Shown here piece by piece: positions 47,002 through 56,414 of a DNA stretch of 64,000 nt (position 1 is its first letter; each line of letters starts with the position of its first letter). The notes below the pieces were generated by a model that saw only the letters and a program-made list of their open reading frames with translations, was not told where the DNA came from and searched no databases. Source of the DNA: Mycetohabitans sp. B8 (GTDB lineage Bacteria; Pseudomonadota; Gammaproteobacteria; Burkholderiales; Burkholderiaceae). A program made the position numbers and the translations under genes. The stretch spans positions 44,293-108,292 of the forward strand of contig NZ_JAHLKR010000022.1 in the NCBI RefSeq assembly GCF_021991875.1, written 5' to 3'.

Positions 47002-47328
47002 TCAGACTGACAACCATCCGGTATGCCAGCCGAACCGGCTGGCGGACAGTCGGCGCGACCACCATGACGCAATACGTTGGGTATAGTGAGGGTGCAGGGT
47101 CACGGTCACCCGCGCGGTGCGCGTGCCTTCGGTGCCGAGCCACATTAGCTCGCCGGGCCGCAGCGGCAGCGATTCGCCCGGGCCCACCCAATAGTCGTGC
47201 TCGTCCGCGCTACGGGTGATCCAAACGCGCTCGCCTTCGATGGTGAGCGCCACGCCCCGGCTCACGCGCAGCGGCACGGTCTGCCCGGGTTGAACCTCGA
47301 ACGTGATGCTTGAATAAAGGGGTTTCAT
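47002..47328 (-). CDS. DUF2917 protein
   Basis: 108 residues from ATG 47328, preceded by an excellent AGGAGG. The family core is the short beta-rich segment FEVQPGQTVPLRVSRGVALT to GERVWITRSADEHDYWVGPGESL. Function unknown. It diverges from the LysR gene at 47486, a pairing seen in other Burkholderiaceae, which suggests it is the regulator's target. Confidence 0.85.
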   Translation of the reverse strand: MKPLYSSITFEVQPGQTVPLRVSRGVALTIEGERVWITRSADEHDYWVGPGESLPLRPGELMWLGTEGTRTARVTVTLHPHYTQRIASWWSRRLSASRFGWHTGWLSV

Positions 47329-47485
47329 CGTACCCTCCTGCCCTCGCCCGAAATGCACCAGGATGACTAGAATCGTAGCGATAGCCGATGACGGCGCAAA
47401 ACGATGTTTTTTCGCCGTCTTGTGAGCATAATTAACAAAGGCGGCAGCACCGCGACGCGCGCCACGCACCGGAGAGGAAAGCGCC

Positions 47486-48427
47486 ATGGACCTGCGTCAC
47501 TTGCCCAACCTAGGCACGTTGAAGGCTTTTGAAGCCGCAGCCCGGCTAGAAAGCTTTTCGCGTGCCGCTCAGGAACTGTTCGTGACGCACAGCGCGATCA
47601 GTCACCAGATCCGCGCGCTGGAGGCCGAACTCGGCATGCCGCTGTTCAAGCGTGATGGCAAGCGGATCAGGTTGACCCATTGCGCTCACCGCTATGCGGC
47701 CCAGGTACGCGCCGCACTGTTCGACATTGCCGCGGCCACCGATGCGGTTCGCGCCGGTGACCGGGAACGCCGGCTTGTGATCAGCGTGCTGCCGTCGTTT
47801 GCCGCACGCTGGATGACGCCGCGGATCGGACGATTCATCGAGCGGCACCCGGAAATCGACGTCGAACTGTTGTCCACCAACGCGATCACGCACTTTAATC
47901 GAGACGATGTCGACGTGGCGCTGCGCTTTGGCGGCGGCAACTATCCGGGGCTGTTCGTCGAGCCGTTGCTCGATGAGGTCTTTTTCCCGGTATGCACGCC
48001 CGACTTCAACGGCGGCCGGCTGCCGAAAACGCCGGCCGAGCTGGCCGGCTTGACACTGCTGCGCAACGACGACGAGATGTGGGGTCCATGGTTCCAGGCG
48101 GCGGGTCTGAGCGGCTGGAGCGAGCCGCGGCGCGGGGTGCTATACCACGACTCGTCGATGCTGCTGCAAGCCGCGCTGGAGGGCCAGGGCATTGCGCTGG
48201 TGCGCCGCTCGCTTGCGATGCAAGAGGTGATCAACGGCCGGCTCGTGCGACTATTCGACATAGACGGCCCCAGCCCGGGGACGTATTGGGTCGTCTGTCC
48301 ACCACCGCTGTTGGAGACACGTCGGGTCACGGTGTTGCTCGAATGGCTGCGCGAGGAGGCCGGGCGCTTTCGCGCCCTGTACGCGCAATGCCCGAGCGGC
48401 CTACCCATTTCCACGGCCGCCGAGTAA
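47486..48427 (+). CDS. LysR-type transcriptional regulator, GcvA-like
   Basis: 313 residues. The N-terminal winged HTH reads TLKAFEAAARLESFSRAAQELFVTHSAISHQIRALE; the effector domain begins near residue 90 (RRLVISVLPSFAARWMTPRIGRF). The SFAARWL-type start of the effector domain is typical of the GcvA/AmpR branch. AGAGGAAAG precedes the ATG. It is divergent from the DUF2917 gene and convergent with ybeD. Its ligand is unknown. Confidence 0.92.
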   Translation: MDLRHLPNLGTLKAFEAAARLESFSRAAQELFVTHSAISHQIRALEAELGMPLFKRDGKRIRLTHCAHRYAAQVRAALFDIAAATDAVRAGDRERRLVISVLPSFAARWMTPRIGRFIERHPEIDVELLSTNAITHFNRDDVDVALRFGGGNYPGLFVEPLLDEVFFPVCTPDFNGGRLPKTPAELAGLTLLRNDDEMWGPWFQAAGLSGWSEPRRGVLYHDSSMLLQAALEGQGIALVRRSLAMQEVINGRLVRLFDIDGPSPGTYWVVCPPPLLETRRVTVLLEWLREEAGRFRALYAQCPSGLPISTAAE

Positions 48428-48458
48428 GCGCTACAGCCGTGCCACGCGACGCGCCACG

Positions 48459-48483
48459 GGTGCAGCCGCGCGACGGCTGCACC
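48459..48483. terminator. Strong hairpin between the LysR gene and ybeD
   Basis: GGTGCAGCCG and CGGCTGCACC make a perfect 10-bp stem with a 5-base loop between two convergent genes. No U-tract follows, so it may block transcription only weakly or need Rho. Confidence 0.4.
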
Positions 48484-48552
48484 GGGCGCCGTGCTGCATC
48501 ACGACGGCGCGACACGCGCGGCGATTGTCCACGCACGGCGCTCGCCCGGTCG

Positions 48553-48822
48553 TCATAGCACGACCTTCACCATCGGGTGCCCGGTCAACGCACGATAGAG
48601 GTCGTCGAGTTGCGTACGGCTACTCACACGCACCGTCACCGTGAGGCCGACGTAGTTACCACCGCTGGACGGCCGGCTCTGGACCCGGCTGTCGTCGAAC
48701 TCGACATCGAATTGCCGGACCACCTCGACGATGGCCTGCTGGAACTGCGGGTGCGCCTTGCCCATCACCTTGATCGGGAAGTCACACGGAAACTGCAGCA
48801 GCGATTCGTTGGATGAGTTCAT
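48553..48822 (-). CDS. ybeD: YbeD-family (DUF493) protein
   Basis: 89-residue protein with a ferredoxin-like alpha/beta fold; the family is associated with lipB. Motifs are LLQFPCDFPIKVMGKAHP and RPSSGGNYVGLTVTVRV. In relatives it sits immediately before lipB; here DUF2917 and the LysR regulator separate them. It starts 107 bp after dacC. Confidence 0.92.
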   Translation of the reverse strand: MNSSNESLLQFPCDFPIKVMGKAHPQFQQAIVEVVRQFDVEFDDSRVQSRPSSGGNYVGLTVTVRVSSRTQLDDLYRALTGHPMVKVVL

Positions 48823-48928
48823 GGCAGCCTTCTTCCAATCATGACAGCGTTCCTTCGATCCTCGGTTTCATGCGGCGCACGGCGCGCGGGGTACGCCGGC
48901 CTCGGCGGCCAATCGCCTGGTCCTCGGC

Positions 48929-50140
48929 TTACTTCTTGTTGGCCAGCATCAGCAGCGACGAGTCCCACAGACGCCCAAAGATGCCGGCCTGCGGTACGGC
49001 CTGCAGCGCCACGGCCGGGAACTGCGTCAGGACCTTGCCGTCGGCGATGACCTTCACCGTGCCCACCACCTGCCCGGCGGCGATCGGGCCGACCAGCGGA
49101 TCTTGGCGCTCGAGCACCGGCTTGATCTTCTCGCCCACCCCCTTCGGGACCGTGATGTACTGGTCGCTCTTGACGCCAACCGGTACCGCGCTCTGCTGAC
49201 CCTTGTACACGCGCGGCGAATCGATGACCTGGTTGGCCTTGTACAGGCGCACCGTGTCATACGCCGCGTAGCCGTAGTTCAGCATCTTTAAGCTGTCCTG
49301 CGTGCGATCGTGCTCCTTGGGCTCGCCCATCATCACGCTCACCAGCCGGCGCGACGCGTCTGGCACCCCGGGCAGCGGCCGTTTTGCGGTGGCGATCAGG
49401 CAGTAGCCGGCCGCCTTCGTATGGCCGGTCTTGAGCCCGTCCACGGTCGGGTCGATCCATAACAGCCGGTTGCGGTTCGGCTGCTTGATTTTGTTGTACG
49501 TGAAATCCTTGACCGCGAAAATCGAATAATACTCAGGATAGTCGCGAATCAGATGCATCGACAGCACGGCCAGGTCGGCCGCGCTCGTGTAGTGCTGGGG
49601 GTCCGGCATGCCATTCACGTCGGCGTAATGCGTGTTCTTCATGCCCAGCTTCTGCGCCGCCTCGTTCATCATCTGCACGAAGTGCGCTTCGCTGCCCCCA
49701 ACAAGCTCGGCCAGCGCGATCGTCGCGTCGTTGCCCGACTGCACGATCATCCCGTACACCAGGTCGTGCACGGTCACCGGCTTGTTCGCCTCAATGAACA
49801 TACGCGACTCGTCCGTGCCCACGCGACGCACCGCCTCGCCCGGCATCACGGTCTGGTCCATCGAGATTTTCTTGGTCTTCAACGCATCGAACACCAGGTA
49901 CGCGGTCATCAACTTGGTCAGCGAAGCGGGCTCGACCCGCTCGTCGGCGTTGGCTGACGCAAGCGTCTGCGCGCTGCTGGCATCGACGAGCACCCACGAG
50001 CGCGCATTGACGGCCGGAGGCGGCACTTGCGCAAGCGCGTCGGCGGGAACGAGGAGAGCGGAAGCGGCCAGTGCGGCAGGCAGCACGCACGCGAGCGTTG
50101 CCGCGCGGGCGGCAACGGTCGGGACAAAGGTCAAACGCAT
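48929..50140 (-). CDS. dacC: D-alanyl-D-alanine carboxypeptidase (PBP5/6 type)
   Basis: Low-molecular-weight penicillin-binding protein that trims the terminal D-Ala of peptidoglycan stem peptides. 403 residues with signal peptide (cleavage near ALA|QV). Catalytic motifs are SLTK in VEPASLTKLMTA, SGN in VQSGNDATIAL and KTG in DGLKTGHTKAAG. A C-terminal beta domain and an end helix (FGRLWDSSLLMLANKK) anchor it to the membrane. Confidence 0.96.
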   Translation of the reverse strand: MRLTFVPTVAARAATLACVLPAALAASALLVPADALAQVPPPAVNARSWVLVDASSAQTLASANADERVEPASLTKLMTAYLVFDALKTKKISMDQTVMPGEAVRRVGTDESRMFIEANKPVTVHDLVYGMIVQSGNDATIALAELVGGSEAHFVQMMNEAAQKLGMKNTHYADVNGMPDPQHYTSAADLAVLSMHLIRDYPEYYSIFAVKDFTYNKIKQPNRNRLLWIDPTVDGLKTGHTKAAGYCLIATAKRPLPGVPDASRRLVSVMMGEPKEHDRTQDSLKMLNYGYAAYDTVRLYKANQVIDSPRVYKGQQSAVPVGVKSDQYITVPKGVGEKIKPVLERQDPLVGPIAAGQVVGTVKVIADGKVLTQFPAVALQAVPQAGIFGRLWDSSLLMLANKK

Positions 50141-50312
50141 AGCAATCGAATCGACGTTAAACGGGGGAGTTCGGGAAGCGGCCCACTACGGCGGCCCGCG
50201 GCGCAAGCCGATTGGACTAGCGAGCGAATCAGGCGTTCGTGTCCACGCGGCGAACCAACACCGGCTCGGCACGGGTGATGCGCCAACCGCTTGTGCGGCG
50301 ACGCGACACCCA

Positions 50313-50957
50313 TTATACGCGCCAGCGCTCGGCGATCACCCGCTTCAGGATGTGCAGCTTGCGATGGAAAAAATGCTCAGCACCCGGGATCACCACGACT
50401 GGCAGTTCCTGCGGCCGCGCCCAGTCGTAGACTGACGCAATCGGCACCGTATCGTCGAGTTCGCCGTGAATCACGATGGTGTCAAGCGGCACGTCAGCGA
50501 CCTGCCAACGGCTCGCCGCGGTCCCGACGAATACCATGCGCTCGATCGCGTCGCCGCGTTCGCGCAGTCGCTGCGCCACGTGTGATAGCACGAATGTGCC
50601 AAACGAGAAACCCGCCAGCACCAGCGGCACACCGGCCAGCCCCAACAGCGTGCGCGCGTGGTCGATCACCGCAATCAGGTCATCTTGTTCGCCGCGCCCG
50701 TCATCATGCTCGCCTTCGGTGGCACCGACACCGCGGAAGTTCGGTCGCACCGTCACGTAGCCGAGTTGCACCAACGTGCGTGCCAGTGTCTGCGCGACCT
50801 TGTTATCCAACGAGCCGCCGAACAGCGGATGCGGATGTGCGACCAACGCCAGCCCGCGTGGCGCGCCCCCTGCGCCGCCACGCTCCGGACGATCGATCGC
50901 GATCTCGATCCTGCCGACCGGACCGTCGATTCGATATTTTTCCGTTTGCGCGTTCAT
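50313..50957 (-). CDS. Alpha/beta hydrolase
   Basis: 214-residue hydrolase of the small esterase-like group often named after CocE-family neighbours. The nucleophile elbow is GFSFGTFVL, the acid HGELDDTVP and the His AEHFFHRKL. HPHPLFGGSLDNKVAQTLA is a conserved block of this bacterial group. Its start overlaps the end of the ferredoxin gene (ATGA), so the two are translated together. Substrate unknown. Confidence 0.88.
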   Translation of the reverse strand: MNAQTEKYRIDGPVGRIEIAIDRPERGGAGGAPRGLALVAHPHPLFGGSLDNKVAQTLARTLVQLGYVTVRPNFRGVGATEGEHDDGRGEQDDLIAVIDHARTLLGLAGVPLVLAGFSFGTFVLSHVAQRLRERGDAIERMVFVGTAASRWQVADVPLDTIVIHGELDDTVPIASVYDWARPQELPVVVIPGAEHFFHRKLHILKRVIAERWRV

Positions 50958-51298
50958 CCGCTCACGCCTCCGCCGCGCGGCATGTCGACCAGCAGGCGCT
51001 CGACGATCCGGCCGCCGACCAGATGCGAATCAATGATCTCATCAATATCTGCTTCATCGACATAGGTGTACCACGTCGCATCAGGGTACACGACCAACAC
51101 GGGACCGAGCTCACAGCGGTCCAGGCACCCCGCCTTGTTAATGCGCACCCTGCCCTCGCCAGCAAGGCCCAGCGCCTTGATACGCCGTTTCGCGTATTCC
51201 TGCATCGCTTGCGCGCCGCAGTTTGCGCAACTCGGGCGGTCGCCGGGATCGCGCTGGTTCAAGCAGAAGAAAACGTGGTGCTTATAAAAAGAAGTCAT
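50954..51298 (-). CDS. Thioredoxin-like [2Fe-2S] ferredoxin
   Basis: 114 residues from ATG 51298. Cys residues lie in FFCLNQ, PSCANCG and KAGCLDRCELGPVLVVYP, the pattern of the thioredoxin-fold [2Fe-2S] ferredoxins also seen in NuoE-like proteins. It is coupled to the hydrolase gene by a 4-base overlap. Its electron partner is not evident. Confidence 0.9.
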   Translation of the reverse strand: MTSFYKHHVFFCLNQRDPGDRPSCANCGAQAMQEYAKRRIKALGLAGEGRVRINKAGCLDRCELGPVLVVYPDATWYTYVDEADIDEIIDSHLVGGRIVERLLVDMPRGGGVSG

Positions 51299-51372
51299 TG
51301 AAAGCGGTCCCGCGATCGGCATTGAGTCGATTATAACGACGAGGCAGCCGGCACGCCGTGCGCCCGCGTCAC

Positions 51373-52026
51373 TTAGCGCGCGAGCACCGGCTGGCTGGCC
51401 AGCCAGTCAGCCAGTTGCGACAGCGCAGCGTCGCTGGCCTGCGCGAGGGCGCGCACGCCGCCGATCGCGTCGGCGGACGGCGCCGGCGCATCGGCGCGGA
51501 ACGTCGCCTGCATGAACTGTCCGTCCCGCCGCATCAACGTCGCACGCAACGCGACGACGCCGCGGCTCGCGCCAGGCTTGTCGAAGATCTGCTCGAAGTC
51601 CAGCAATTCAACCCTCAACACCGGCGCCAACACCGGGTCCCCGGGCGAGACCACCGCGCCGCGTGCGCCGAGCAGCGCGCGCAAACGTTGCGTCAGCAAC
51701 TGTGCTGGCGTCGCAGCCCAGCGGCTGAACGCGTAAGTGCGCGGCTGCCACGCATGCGCATAGGCGAGTCGATAGACGATGCCGTTCGAATCCAGGCCCA
51801 CCGGCGCGCCAATGTCGACCAGCTTAAACGGACCGAACGCCGACGCCGCAACGCCGGCGCGAGTTGCCGCCCCGCTCAGGCTCATCGGACCGGAGGGCAC
51901 CGCACTGGCCGACGCGCCGAGATCATAATGGGCCGCCGGCGACGCGCGGTGTGCAGCCGTGCCGCATCCGCCGAACGTGATCGCGCCCAGTAATACCGCA
52001 AGCGAACCAATAATATGTGATGACAT
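51373..52026 (-). CDS. ABC-type transport auxiliary lipoprotein
   Basis: 217 residues from ATG 52026 with a lipobox (TFGGCGT). It is the last gene of the mlaE-mlaF-mlaD-like operon, the place of a PqiC/LptE-like auxiliary lipoprotein. The mature domain has YDLGASAS at its start, LLTQRLRALLGARG and the end ALAQASDAALSQLADWL. It likely helps the MCE complex contact the outer membrane; this is inferred from position and domain type. Confidence 0.85.
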   Translation of the reverse strand: MSSHIIGSLAVLLGAITFGGCGTAAHRASPAAHYDLGASASAVPSGPMSLSGAATRAGVAASAFGPFKLVDIGAPVGLDSNGIVYRLAYAHAWQPRTYAFSRWAATPAQLLTQRLRALLGARGAVVSPGDPVLAPVLRVELLDFEQIFDKPGASRGVVALRATLMRRDGQFMQATFRADAPAPSADAIGGVRALAQASDAALSQLADWLASQPVLAR

Positions 52027-52079
52027 CGATAATCCTTGTCGAATGGACGCCCGCCGTGCAGTACGGCAACGTGCATACG

Positions 52080-53039
52080 TCAGCGCGAGGAGCTGGACGA
52101 CCACGAGAAGCCCGGCTCGCCGGGCCCCGGCTCGGGTGGCGGCGCACCGAACAGCAGTGCGCGCGGATTCGCGTTGATCGCGCCTGCCGCGCTGTTGACC
52201 GACCGCATGGCCTGCTTGACGCCGTCGGTCAGCGCATTCACGCGGGGCAACGTCTCGTAGCCGACTCGCGCGCTCAGTTCCTGCATCGATGTATTCAGTT
52301 GCGCCAATGCCACACCCGCCTGCTCGGCCGCCTGGCCCATCCGGTTCAGATTGACCGCCACGGACCCATTGGGATTGGACAAGCTGGTCGCCAGCACGTT
52401 GACCGAGCCCATCGTCCGGTTCAACTCGTCGATCGTGTTCGGCAGCTTGCGTGTCACCGGCTCCAGATGCTGCGTGAGCGCGGCCACGCCGCTGGCCGCA
52501 TCCTGGATGCTGCGCGCGGTGGCCCAGTATTGCTGGCGCTTCGGCTCGTCGGTCATCTGCTGCAGGTTAACCGCAATTTTCTCCATCTGATTGAGCAACG
52601 CCACGCCACGCCGCTGCAAATCGTCGAACACGCCAGGCCGCATCGGGATCTGCGCGACGTTCTCGTCGGACGAGGTCACGGGATGCGGATCGTCGCCGGT
52701 ATCATCCAACTGGATAAAGCCCAGCCCAGTCACGCCCTGAAAGCCGAGCGACGCGAAGCTCGAGTGGGTCAGCGGCACGCGCTTGTCCACGAGAATCCGG
52801 ATCACGATCCGGCCGGGGCGGTGCGTGTCGAAGTGAATGTTCTGCACTTTGCCGACCGCCAGTCCGCGATAGCGCACCGCCGCGTCAGCGCGCAAGCCGG
52901 TTACGTTCGTCGTGGCGACCAGGTCATACGGGACGCGCTCGGTGCGGTCCATGCTAAACCACGCGATCGTCAACGCGATCGCCACCAGCAGCACGATCGT
53001 AAATAGCCCGGCCCAGAATGCATGTGACTTATTTTCCAT
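52080..53039 (-). CDS. MlaD-family (MCE) lipid-binding protein
   Basis: 319 residues from ATG 53039. One N-terminal helix (WAGLFTIVLLVAIALTIAWF) anchors an MCE domain (YDLVATTNVTGLRADAAVRYRG) to the membrane, followed by a long helical/coiled stretch and a Ser/Pro-rich end. MCE hexamers form a channel for phospholipids across the periplasm. It is one bp from the ATPase gene. Confidence 0.93.
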   Translation of the reverse strand: MENKSHAFWAGLFTIVLLVAIALTIAWFSMDRTERVPYDLVATTNVTGLRADAAVRYRGLAVGKVQNIHFDTHRPGRIVIRILVDKRVPLTHSSFASLGFQGVTGLGFIQLDDTGDDPHPVTSSDENVAQIPMRPGVFDDLQRRGVALLNQMEKIAVNLQQMTDEPKRQQYWATARSIQDAASGVAALTQHLEPVTRKLPNTIDELNRTMGSVNVLATSLSNPNGSVAVNLNRMGQAAEQAGVALAQLNTSMQELSARVGYETLPRVNALTDGVKQAMRSVNSAAGAINANPRALLFGAPPPEPGPGEPGFSWSSSSSR

Positions 53040-53040
53040 C

Positions 53041-54006
53041 TCAGCTTCCCTCAACGCCGACGCCCGGTCGGCGACGCTCGGCGTGATCACCGCAATGCCC
53101 GCGCCGAGCCGCGTGCTCGACTTCGAGCAATGCGTCGTCGGGTATCGGCTCGAGCGCGGCCGCCGGCAGTTGGGCACGGCGCGACGCTGGCAGCGCCTGC
53201 AGTGCGCGGCGGCCGCGCATGCCCAAAAAATACTCGCGGATGAACGGGTGGTCGACGCCAGCGGCCTGCTCGAGCGGCGCCGCGACGATCACCTTGCGAT
53301 CGGCCAGCACCGCCACGCGCGTGGACAACGACACCATCGTGTCTAGGTCATGCGTGACCATCACCACCGTCAGGCCGAGTGCGCGATGCAGCGTCGCAAT
53401 CAACTCGACGAACGCCTCCGAGGCCTGGGGGTCCAGGCCGGCAGTCGGTTCGTCCAGGAACAACAACTCCGGCTCCAACGCCAACGCACGCGCGATACTG
53501 ACGCGCTTGACCATCCCACCGGACAGCGCGGCCGGCATCTGGGTCGCGTGCCGACCCGACAGCCCGACCATTTCGAGCTTCAGCATGACGATATCCGACA
53601 ATAGCGCCGGCGGGATCTTGCCCAGTTCGCGCAATGGCTGCGCGATGTTGTCGAATACCGTCATCGCGGAAAACAGCGCACCATGCTGGAATAACATGCC
53701 CGAACGGTTGCGCAGCAATTGCGCCGCGTGCTCGCTCATCGTCGCGGTATCCTCGCCGAAGATGCGAATCGTGCCCGCGTTCGGCGCCTCGAGCCCGAGG
53801 ATCTGCCGGATTAGCGTCGTTTTGCCGGAGCCGGAACCGCCGACCAGCGTTACGATCTCGCCGCGCCGCACCTCCAGGTCCAGATGCTCGTGGATCACCG
53901 TGCGGCCATAGCGCTTGGTCAGATCGGTTACCTCGATGACAGGCTCGGCCACCGGCGGTACACCGTGAGCAAGGGCCATCAAGGTCAGCGCGTGCGGTTG
54001 GGTCAT
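53041..54006 (-). CDS. Mla-type ABC transporter ATP-binding protein
   Basis: 321 residues. Walker A is TLVGGSGSGKTTLIRQ, signature LSGGMVKRVSIAR, Walker B ELLFLDEPTAGLDPQ and the switch His MVTHDLDT. It powers lipid movement by the adjacent permease. The C-terminal 60 residues after FIREYFLGMRG are variable. Confidence 0.94.
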   Translation of the reverse strand: MTQPHALTLMALAHGVPPVAEPVIEVTDLTKRYGRTVIHEHLDLEVRRGEIVTLVGGSGSGKTTLIRQILGLEAPNAGTIRIFGEDTATMSEHAAQLLRNRSGMLFQHGALFSAMTVFDNIAQPLRELGKIPPALLSDIVMLKLEMVGLSGRHATQMPAALSGGMVKRVSIARALALEPELLFLDEPTAGLDPQASEAFVELIATLHRALGLTVVMVTHDLDTMVSLSTRVAVLADRKVIVAAPLEQAAGVDHPFIREYFLGMRGRRALQALPASRRAQLPAAALEPIPDDALLEVEHAARRGHCGDHAERRRPGVGVEGS

Positions 54007-54013
54007 CGGCGCC

Positions 54014-55186
54014 TCACGATAACCCGATCCGTTGAAACAGGATCGCGAACACTGCGTCGGCCAAAATCACGACCGTGATCGAGGACACCACCGACATGGT
54101 CGTTCCTTCGCCTAAGCTTTGCGAATTGGGCTTGATGCGCAAGCCGAAATGGCAGCCGACCAGCGCGATTAGCATGCCGAACGCCACCCCCTTGCCCAAC
54201 CCGATGTACAGGTTCGCCACCGGCACCGCGTTCGGCAACGAACGGACGAAGAAACTCATATCGATATTGAGCACCCGTTGCGCGGCCAGCATCCCGCCGG
54301 TCAGCGCGATGGCGTCGGTCCACATCACGAGCAGCGGCATCGCGACACCCAGCGCGATCACCCGCGGCAAAATTAACCGCAGCCCATGCGAGATCCCCAT
54401 GACGCGCATCGCATCCAACTCCTCGGTCACGCGCATCACGCCCAACTGCGCAGTGATCGCCGAGCCAGAGCGGCCGGCCACGAGAATCGCCGCAAGCACC
54501 GGGCCAAGCTCCCGAATGATCGACAGCCCGAGGATGTTGACGATGTATGCGTTCGCGCCGAACAACCTGAGTTGTTGCGCAGACAGATACGATAGTACGA
54601 TGCCAATCAGAAAGGCGACCAACGCGGTGATCGGCAGCGCCTGCGCGCCGGCCGCATAGACGTTCGCGGAAATTTCGCGCCACGGGATTCGGCGCGGCTC
54701 GCGCAGCAGCCTGCCGCCATCCATCACTAGGCCACCGAGTAGTGTGATGCCGTCGCGCAGGTGCCCGGCGAAACCGAACATCGCGAGTCCAAGCCGCGTG
54801 ATGGGATCGATTGCCACCGCCGGCTTGGCAGGCTCGCGCGTTGCATCCAGCAGCGTAATCCGATCGAAGATCTCGCGCTGCGTACCGGTCAGACTGATGC
54901 CGGACGGCAAACGCCGTCCCCAAATCTGCCACAGCGCTTGTGCGCCGACATGGTCCAGCCGCTGGACTTGCGACAAGTCCCACAGCGTGTCGGCCCGAGC
55001 CGCCGCGTCACGCATCGTGCGCAGCTTGGCCGCGATGCCGCCACGCCGCTGATCCAACGCCAGCGAGAGTGCGGTCCATTGGCCGCCCAGGCGAATCGCC
55101 GTACCCGACGGCACGGACCGGCCCTGGCTCGTTTTCACGGCATCGATAGTGAGCAGCGGCGGCGTCTCGAAATCCAAAGCGGGCAC
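54014..55186 (-). CDS. Mla-type ABC transporter permease with N-terminal STAS-like domain
   Basis: 390 residues. Residues 1-115 look like a STAS domain (LWDLSQVQRLDHVGAQALWQIW), and the rest is the MlaE fold with five to six helices (ALITALVAFLIGIVLSYLSAQ, then GPVLAAILVAGRSGSAITAQLG, EELDAMRVMGI). STAS fusions occur in a subset of MlaE proteins. It heads the operon permease-ATPase-MlaD-lipoprotein and diverges from birA. Confidence 0.93.
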   Translation of the reverse strand: MPALDFETPPLLTIDAVKTSQGRSVPSGTAIRLGGQWTALSLALDQRRGGIAAKLRTMRDAAARADTLWDLSQVQRLDHVGAQALWQIWGRRLPSGISLTGTQREIFDRITLLDATREPAKPAVAIDPITRLGLAMFGFAGHLRDGITLLGGLVMDGGRLLREPRRIPWREISANVYAAGAQALPITALVAFLIGIVLSYLSAQQLRLFGANAYIVNILGLSIIRELGPVLAAILVAGRSGSAITAQLGVMRVTEELDAMRVMGISHGLRLILPRVIALGVAMPLLVMWTDAIALTGGMLAAQRVLNIDMSFFVRSLPNAVPVANLYIGLGKGVAFGMLIALVGCHFGLRIKPNSQSLGEGTTMSVVSSITVVILADAVFAILFQRIGLS

Positions 55187-55250
55187 GGCATAGGGTCAAT
55201 GTAGCGTCATTGTATCGAAAGGCGCGGCACGGCCTCGCTACAATAGCAAG

Positions 55251-56408
55251 ATGTCCGATCCTTCTTTCCCCCTTGATCCGCCCGGCATCCCGGGCAAGGC
55301 CGCTGCCAGCGGCGATTCGCGGCCGACGGCGGCCCGCCGCATCGAACGCGAACGGCTCCTTGAGTTGCTCGATCCATGGCCTTCGCGCTGGGCGCTTGAG
55401 ATAGTCCACGAGACTGGCTCGACCAACGCGGATCTCGCCGCGCGGCTGAAGGGAGCACGCGGCGTGCCGTTCGAGCCGAGCGTGCGCGTTGCCTATTCGC
55501 AGACGGCGGGACGAGGACGGCGCGGCCGGCCGTGGTTGGCCACCCCGGGCAATGCGCTGCTGCTCTCGCTTGGCTACTTGATGCCGCGTGCGCCGAACCA
55601 GCTCGCCGGGTTGAGCCTGGCGCTCGGCGCGACGATTGTAGCGGGACTGCGCACCCTGCCGCTGGATAGCAGCAGACGGCTCTCGCTCAAGTGGCCAAAC
55701 GACATCCTGTTGGACGGCACGAAGTTGGCCGGCGTGCTCGTGGAAACCGTATGGAGTACGCGCGACGCCACCGCCCTGGTGATTGGCGTGGGCCTGAACG
55801 TCAGTGGCGACGATGAGCTGGAGCAACAGATCACGTCGTTGCACGAAACGCTGCGCGCCACGCTGCCGACCCTGCCTGGTGCGCTCTGCCGCGCGTGGCC
55901 GCACGCTGCGCTCACCCCCGTGCTCGGCGCGGTGCTCAATGCGCTGGCAGTCGGGCTGGAGCGCTTCGGCCGGCATGGCTTTGAGCCGTTCCATGACACC
56001 TGGATCGCCGAGCATGCGTATGCGGGTCAGGAAGTTGTGGTCCTGGAGCAGGGCGACGAAATGGCACGCGGCATCGCATACGGCGTTGATGAACAAGGAC
56101 AATTGCTGATACGCACGCCACAAGCAATCCGGGCAATCGCCACGGGCGACGTGTCACTGCGGCTTGCCGCAAGCGCCGATGTGCCGGCGCAGCCGGCGCC
56201 CAGTATGTCTGCTTGCGGTGCGCGCACGGGCGGGCTGCCGACGGCTGCCGAATCCACTGCGGGACTGCCTCCATCCGGACTGCCCCCATCAGGATTGTCC
56301 ACCGGCGGCGAGCCCAAGTCTGACACCCCCGTCGCCGAGCTCCCGGGCGCCGGCAAGCTACCCGCCACCGAACGCGCGCGTGATCAGCCGCACAACAACG
56401 ACGCATAA
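55251..56408 (+). CDS. birA: Biotin-protein ligase with a long C-terminal extension
   Basis: Joins biotin to its carrier proteins. The ligase domain covers residues 40-310 with the biotinyl-AMP loop GRGRRGRPW, SLKWPNDILLDGTKLAGVLVE and a C-terminal SH3-like domain. There is no N-terminal HTH, so it is not a repressor. Residues about 310-385 are a Gly/Pro/Ser-rich, low-complexity tail with repeated LPPSG and TAGLP-like units, uncommon for BirA. It lies 6 bp before coaX. Length 385. Confidence 0.92.
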   Translation: MSDPSFPLDPPGIPGKAAASGDSRPTAARRIERERLLELLDPWPSRWALEIVHETGSTNADLAARLKGARGVPFEPSVRVAYSQTAGRGRRGRPWLATPGNALLLSLGYLMPRAPNQLAGLSLALGATIVAGLRTLPLDSSRRLSLKWPNDILLDGTKLAGVLVETVWSTRDATALVIGVGLNVSGDDELEQQITSLHETLRATLPTLPGALCRAWPHAALTPVLGAVLNALAVGLERFGRHGFEPFHDTWIAEHAYAGQEVVVLEQGDEMARGIAYGVDEQGQLLIRTPQAIRAIATGDVSLRLAASADVPAQPAPSMSACGARTGGLPTAAESTAGLPPSGLPPSGLSTGGEPKSDTPVAELPGAGKLPATERARDQPHNNDA

Positions 56409-56414
56409 GCCACC

